Of a DNA stretch of 64,000 nt, positions 61,044-64,000 are shown piece after piece (within the stretch, counting starts at the first letter, position 1; every line of letters begins with the position of its first letter). This stretch comes from Emergomyces orientalis. Its lineage: Eukaryota; Ascomycota; Eurotiomycetes; Onygenales; Ajellomycetaceae. The notes beneath the pieces were generated by a model. That model was not told the DNA's origin and searched no databases. It worked only from the letters and a program-made list of their open reading frames with translations. Made by a program: the position numbers and the translations under genes. The stretch spans positions 682,001-746,000 of the forward strand of contig MOWL01000070.1 in the NCBI GenBank assembly GCA_002110485.1, written 5' to 3'.

Positions 61044-62042
61044 TCATCGTCGGTAGCGGTCCATTTTCGATTTCGCGGCAGCTATCGCGAGCGCATCCAA
61101 TCCTCCCGTAATGCCGTCAGATCGTGAAGTCGTGGATGATTTTCGCACAGACTCCCCCCGGGACATAGGCGACTGAGTCACTTCGTTTAAGGAGGTATGT
61201 GACCGTCCTCCATAACTACGGCTGGTCGATCGGCTTGAGGCTTCATCCGATCTGCCATCGGCAGTTAGGGAGATTGGTGACGCAAGACCGAGATACTCGT
61301 CCCTATCATAATGACTTCTGCCATTCCAATCCACTGGAGTAGCATCCTCATCGCCCCTTTTCAATGACACTTCACTCGATATCGATAGGCGATGAGTCCT
61401 TCGATGCTGTTTCATATTGTCTTTTCGAGTAAACGCCTTATTACAAACTGGACAATGTACACCCTTCTCGCCCGTGTGCTTCTTGCCGTGTCGTGCGGCG
61501 TGCCCAGAGGTTGTGAAAGTTGCGGTACAAGAATGGGACGCGGCGTAGGGGCACGGATACTTATTTTTCTTGTTGATTTTAGTTGCTCGCATGTCTCCGG
61601 ATCCATTAAGCGAAGTTTGTGGTGAGGGAGGGTCTCTATGGGGAATCTCGCTGTGTGTATTCCTTTCAATGTGTAGCTTTTCAATCGGATGAGAGTGCTG
61701 CGAGCCACGACGGCCGGCGGATGCATACGGACTAACAAGATGGCTTGGGGAAACCTGATGGCTGTAATAAATGGAATGCTCTGGAGGTTGACTCAGCCCG
61801 TTGCTATTATGGTGTATGCTGGAATCTATACGATAAAGACCAGGAGATCCGGGAGGTAAAAAAGCCTCTTCTGCCCGGATATTGTGATGATATCCACCCT
61901 GCGGAGGCCATTGGCGAATCTGCTGGTGGGTATATGTAACTGCCTGTGGCCGGTATTTTGCAGCTTTGGAGGGTCGAACAGCAAAAGAAGGGTTGTCGTC
62001 GTTATTCAGAATAGATACCATGCTGGACTTGCGAGGGTCCAT
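61044..62042 (-). CDS. C2H2 zinc-finger transcription factor (FlbC/CSP-1-like fingers)
   Basis: A single exon starting with ATG at 62042 codes for 332 residues. Two fingers sit near the middle: CPYAASHSCTATFTTSGHAARHGKKH, whose first two cysteines are spaced by seven residues instead of two to four, and CPVCNKAFTRKDNMKQHRRTH. The FTTSGHA and FTR(K/A)DNMKQH elements recall the fungal FlbC developmental regulator and the Neurospora CSP-1 group; orthology is not established. The N-terminal half is His/Ser/Pro-rich and the C-terminal half Ser/Arg-rich. It is presumably nuclear and DNA-binding. Its upstream region of almost 2 kb contains no other gene that I could support. Confidence 0.88.
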   Translation of the reverse strand: MDPRKSSMVSILNNDDNPSFAVRPSKAAKYRPQAVTYTHQQIRQWPPQGGYHHNIRAEEAFLPPGSPGLYRIDSSIHHNSNGLSQPPEHSIYYSHQVSPSHLVSPYASAGRRGSQHSHPIEKLHIERNTHSEIPHRDPPSPQTSLNGSGDMRATKINKKNKYPCPYAASHSCTATFTTSGHAARHGKKHTGEKGVHCPVCNKAFTRKDNMKQHRRTHRLSISSEVSLKRGDEDATPVDWNGRSHYDRDEYLGLASPISLTADGRSDEASSRSTSRSYGGRSHTSLNEVTQSPMSRGESVRKSSTTSRSDGITGGLDALAIAAAKSKMDRYRR

Positions 62043-64000
62043 ATCTTGGTCGTTTTCGCTTTCCTTTCTTGGCGAAGAGTCGCTTAAATATAAAATAGGT
62101 ATATCCTATTTGCACAAACGAATGATTGGGGAATGAATCTGTATCGACAGATTAGAAACCCATGCAAAAATAAAAGTCTGGGAAGAAAGTCCCAGAACAA
62201 AAGGCAAAGCACGTACCAGCTATATAAAGTCGGTATGTTTCTTTGTTTTGTGTCACTGCCCCCGTGGGGATCGATGTACAGAATTTGTTGTCCGCCCGCC
62301 GGGCTGTCTGGCACGGATTCTGGCTTGATATTGGGGCAGGGGGAGGTATGTTCTCTCTGATAATTGACGAAATCACCCGCGAGATATGATAACGTAGCGC
62401 AAACGGTGGGGATGAGAGTTATCCACAAAGGATTTAGATCCCGAGTTATAGGAAAATTAGGGAACAGGAGGATAATGAAATCGTTTCGTTTTCCGAATGA
62501 TATCACCAGAGCAGCAAGTGACGATAATGAACAGGTTCAAGAATATCAAAAGATGAGAAAAGGTAGAGGGAGTACAATCTTGGACAGAAATTCGAAACCA
62601 GGCCAAAGGGAGTTGCAACACAGGTGACAGAGGGGGGTTCGTGCACAATCAGGTTAAACGTCAATCAACGAGTGGAAAGATATATATCAACAGGAGCCAT
62701 GCACAGGAAAAACACAGGTCTGGAAAAAGGTAGGTTGGGATGAGAATGGCTCTTGTATGCAGGTGCACCAGTCAATGCTAAATACCACCAACCAAAAAAA
62801 AAAAAAATAATATCAATAATATTTATTCTTTCTCTTTTCTTATTTTTGCTCTTTGAAAGAATAAAAAATTAATTTAAGTCCCAAGTAGAGGCGAGCACAT
62901 GGAGGGAGGCTAAGAGCTCAAATAGGATCCAGAAATTATCGGAGACGTGGAAGGGGGGCCAAGGGGGATGGAAGGGTACATAGTCTGTTTTGGAGGAGGG
63001 ATGCTAGGGATGAAACAAGAAGGTGGAAGATCCAAAGGCGTCTTCAACAGGGCCATGGCAAGATCCATAGCAAGTAACTGGGTAGATAGCGTTAGCGCTG
63101 AAGCAAAATAATAATAGTGCACCTAGAAACAAAAGAACCCTCATCAACGTTCTAGAGAGCTGGTGTGCGCCAAGGGGAGATGCCAGGAGGCTCCAGGTGA
63201 TATAACCTTCACCAATTGGAGGCTGATCATCAAAACGCGAGTCTTGCATGTGACCTCCATATGGGCTATCCATAAGTTCCTACCATTGACCGAGAATGCG
63301 ACGCAAAAGCAAATATAGCATGAGGGGGCGCAAAGCCTCCCAAGCTCCCCGCATCATCGGAACTAGTCCTCGAGTCCTACTTGTTATACCAAGTTATCAA
63401 TAGTAATCCGAAATGGTAAAGGATAAATGGATAAAGCTGGATTTCATTCCAGGAATTGTTAAAATACCCAATCGGCCGCATCTTCTATCAAATTGCGAAG
63501 GAAATAGGAGCACAATATTAATAGCAGTACAGGCCAACGTGCTCAGGAACCAGGCGAAAACTTGAAGTTAGAACAGTCAGGAAATGTGGTGGGTGTGGCT
63601 GTTGGAGACACATGGTAATTCATGGTTCAATAATGACCTCAGACCAATCTCTGCAAGGGTTTAACCATCTAATGGACCAGCATGAGATGATTGGCATTGT
63701 GATGGGCTAGAATTTTGCATTGGGGTCCGTCAGACAGCCACTTGCTGCGGCTGGAATAATGGAGCTGTCCAAGTCATCTTGACACCAGCCATGACGATGT
63801 TGTCAGCTAGTTCATTCCCCTTAGCGGGTTTTGGAATTTCCGCTCAGGGGAATTAATAAAATTCTCCATGGAGACAAATGGTTTCGCATTTTTGCAGTTT
63901 TGAACGTGGCTTTCGGGGGCTTAAGGCTGCGTGGCTGGTATTGGTGGGCGGGTTGAGAGGAAGCCCTGCCTATTATCCCAGTATGAGGCTAGCGACGGTT
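62043..64000. other. Upstream region of the C2H2 gene, 2 kb
   Basis: Promoter and likely long leader of the minus-strand C2H2 factor. A minus-strand frame at 63273-63004 begins MDSPYGGHMQDSRF and has a hydrophobic stretch (VLLFLGALLLFCFSANAI); it could be an upstream ORF or a small secreted protein, but I cannot support either. Confidence 0.35.

Overview
The window reads as nuclear DNA of a filamentous ascomycete. Genes carry short introns of about 47-120 nt with GT..AG ends and CTAAC/CTGAC-type branch sites, and the gene set (ZafA-type zinc regulator, DUF3824 protein, fungal Zn2Cys6 factor, Prp5, mitochondrial HMG protein) fits Eurotiomycetes. I would guess Onygenales, without proof. I resolved about twenty protein genes by splicing exons by hand. 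I found no tRNA, rRNA, CRISPR or intact transposon.

Layout. 0.8-1.4 kb: a three-exon I78-family peptidase inhibitor. 3.9-8.7 kb: a housekeeping block with a NIP30/FAM192A protein (minus), a mitochondrial-looking conserved protein and the CK2 regulatory subunit (plus). 10.8-22.7 kb: an accessory block with a 17-cysteine small secreted protein, a secreted FAD-linked oxidase, a Dabb (dimeric alpha/beta barrel) protein, a Zn2Cys6 regulator and a secreted protein-arginine-deiminase-like enzyme, separated by long gene-poor spacers. 23.7-26.4 kb: kynurenine formamidase and eIF3h, head to head. 27.9-35.3 kb: one giant gene for a repetitive protein of about 2,270 residues, with an apparent one-base frameshift at its N-terminus. 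35.3-39.9 kb: a gene desert. 39.9-45.6 kb: mitochondrial HMG-box protein and Prp5 helicase, divergently transcribed. 46.5-50.2 kb: a small protein with an N-terminal lipidation motif and the zinc regulator ZafA, whose promoter holds a near-ideal zinc-response palindrome. 51.2-62 kb: a coiled-coil protein with a GC-AG intron and a 22-nt microexon, a peroxisomal 4-coumarate-CoA-ligase-like enzyme, a DUF3824 protein and a C2H2 factor with long flanking DNA.

The housekeeping genes do not form a pathway. The accessory block is the most likely place for an undescribed function: three secreted proteins (cysteine-rich protein, flavin oxidase, arginine deiminase), a possible cyclase-like Dabb protein and a pathway-type regulator lie together. 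The sequence contains no polyketide synthase or NRPS backbone, so a metabolic cluster is only a hypothesis. Gene models rest on reading splice signals and conserved family motifs by eye; no alignment or expression data were available.
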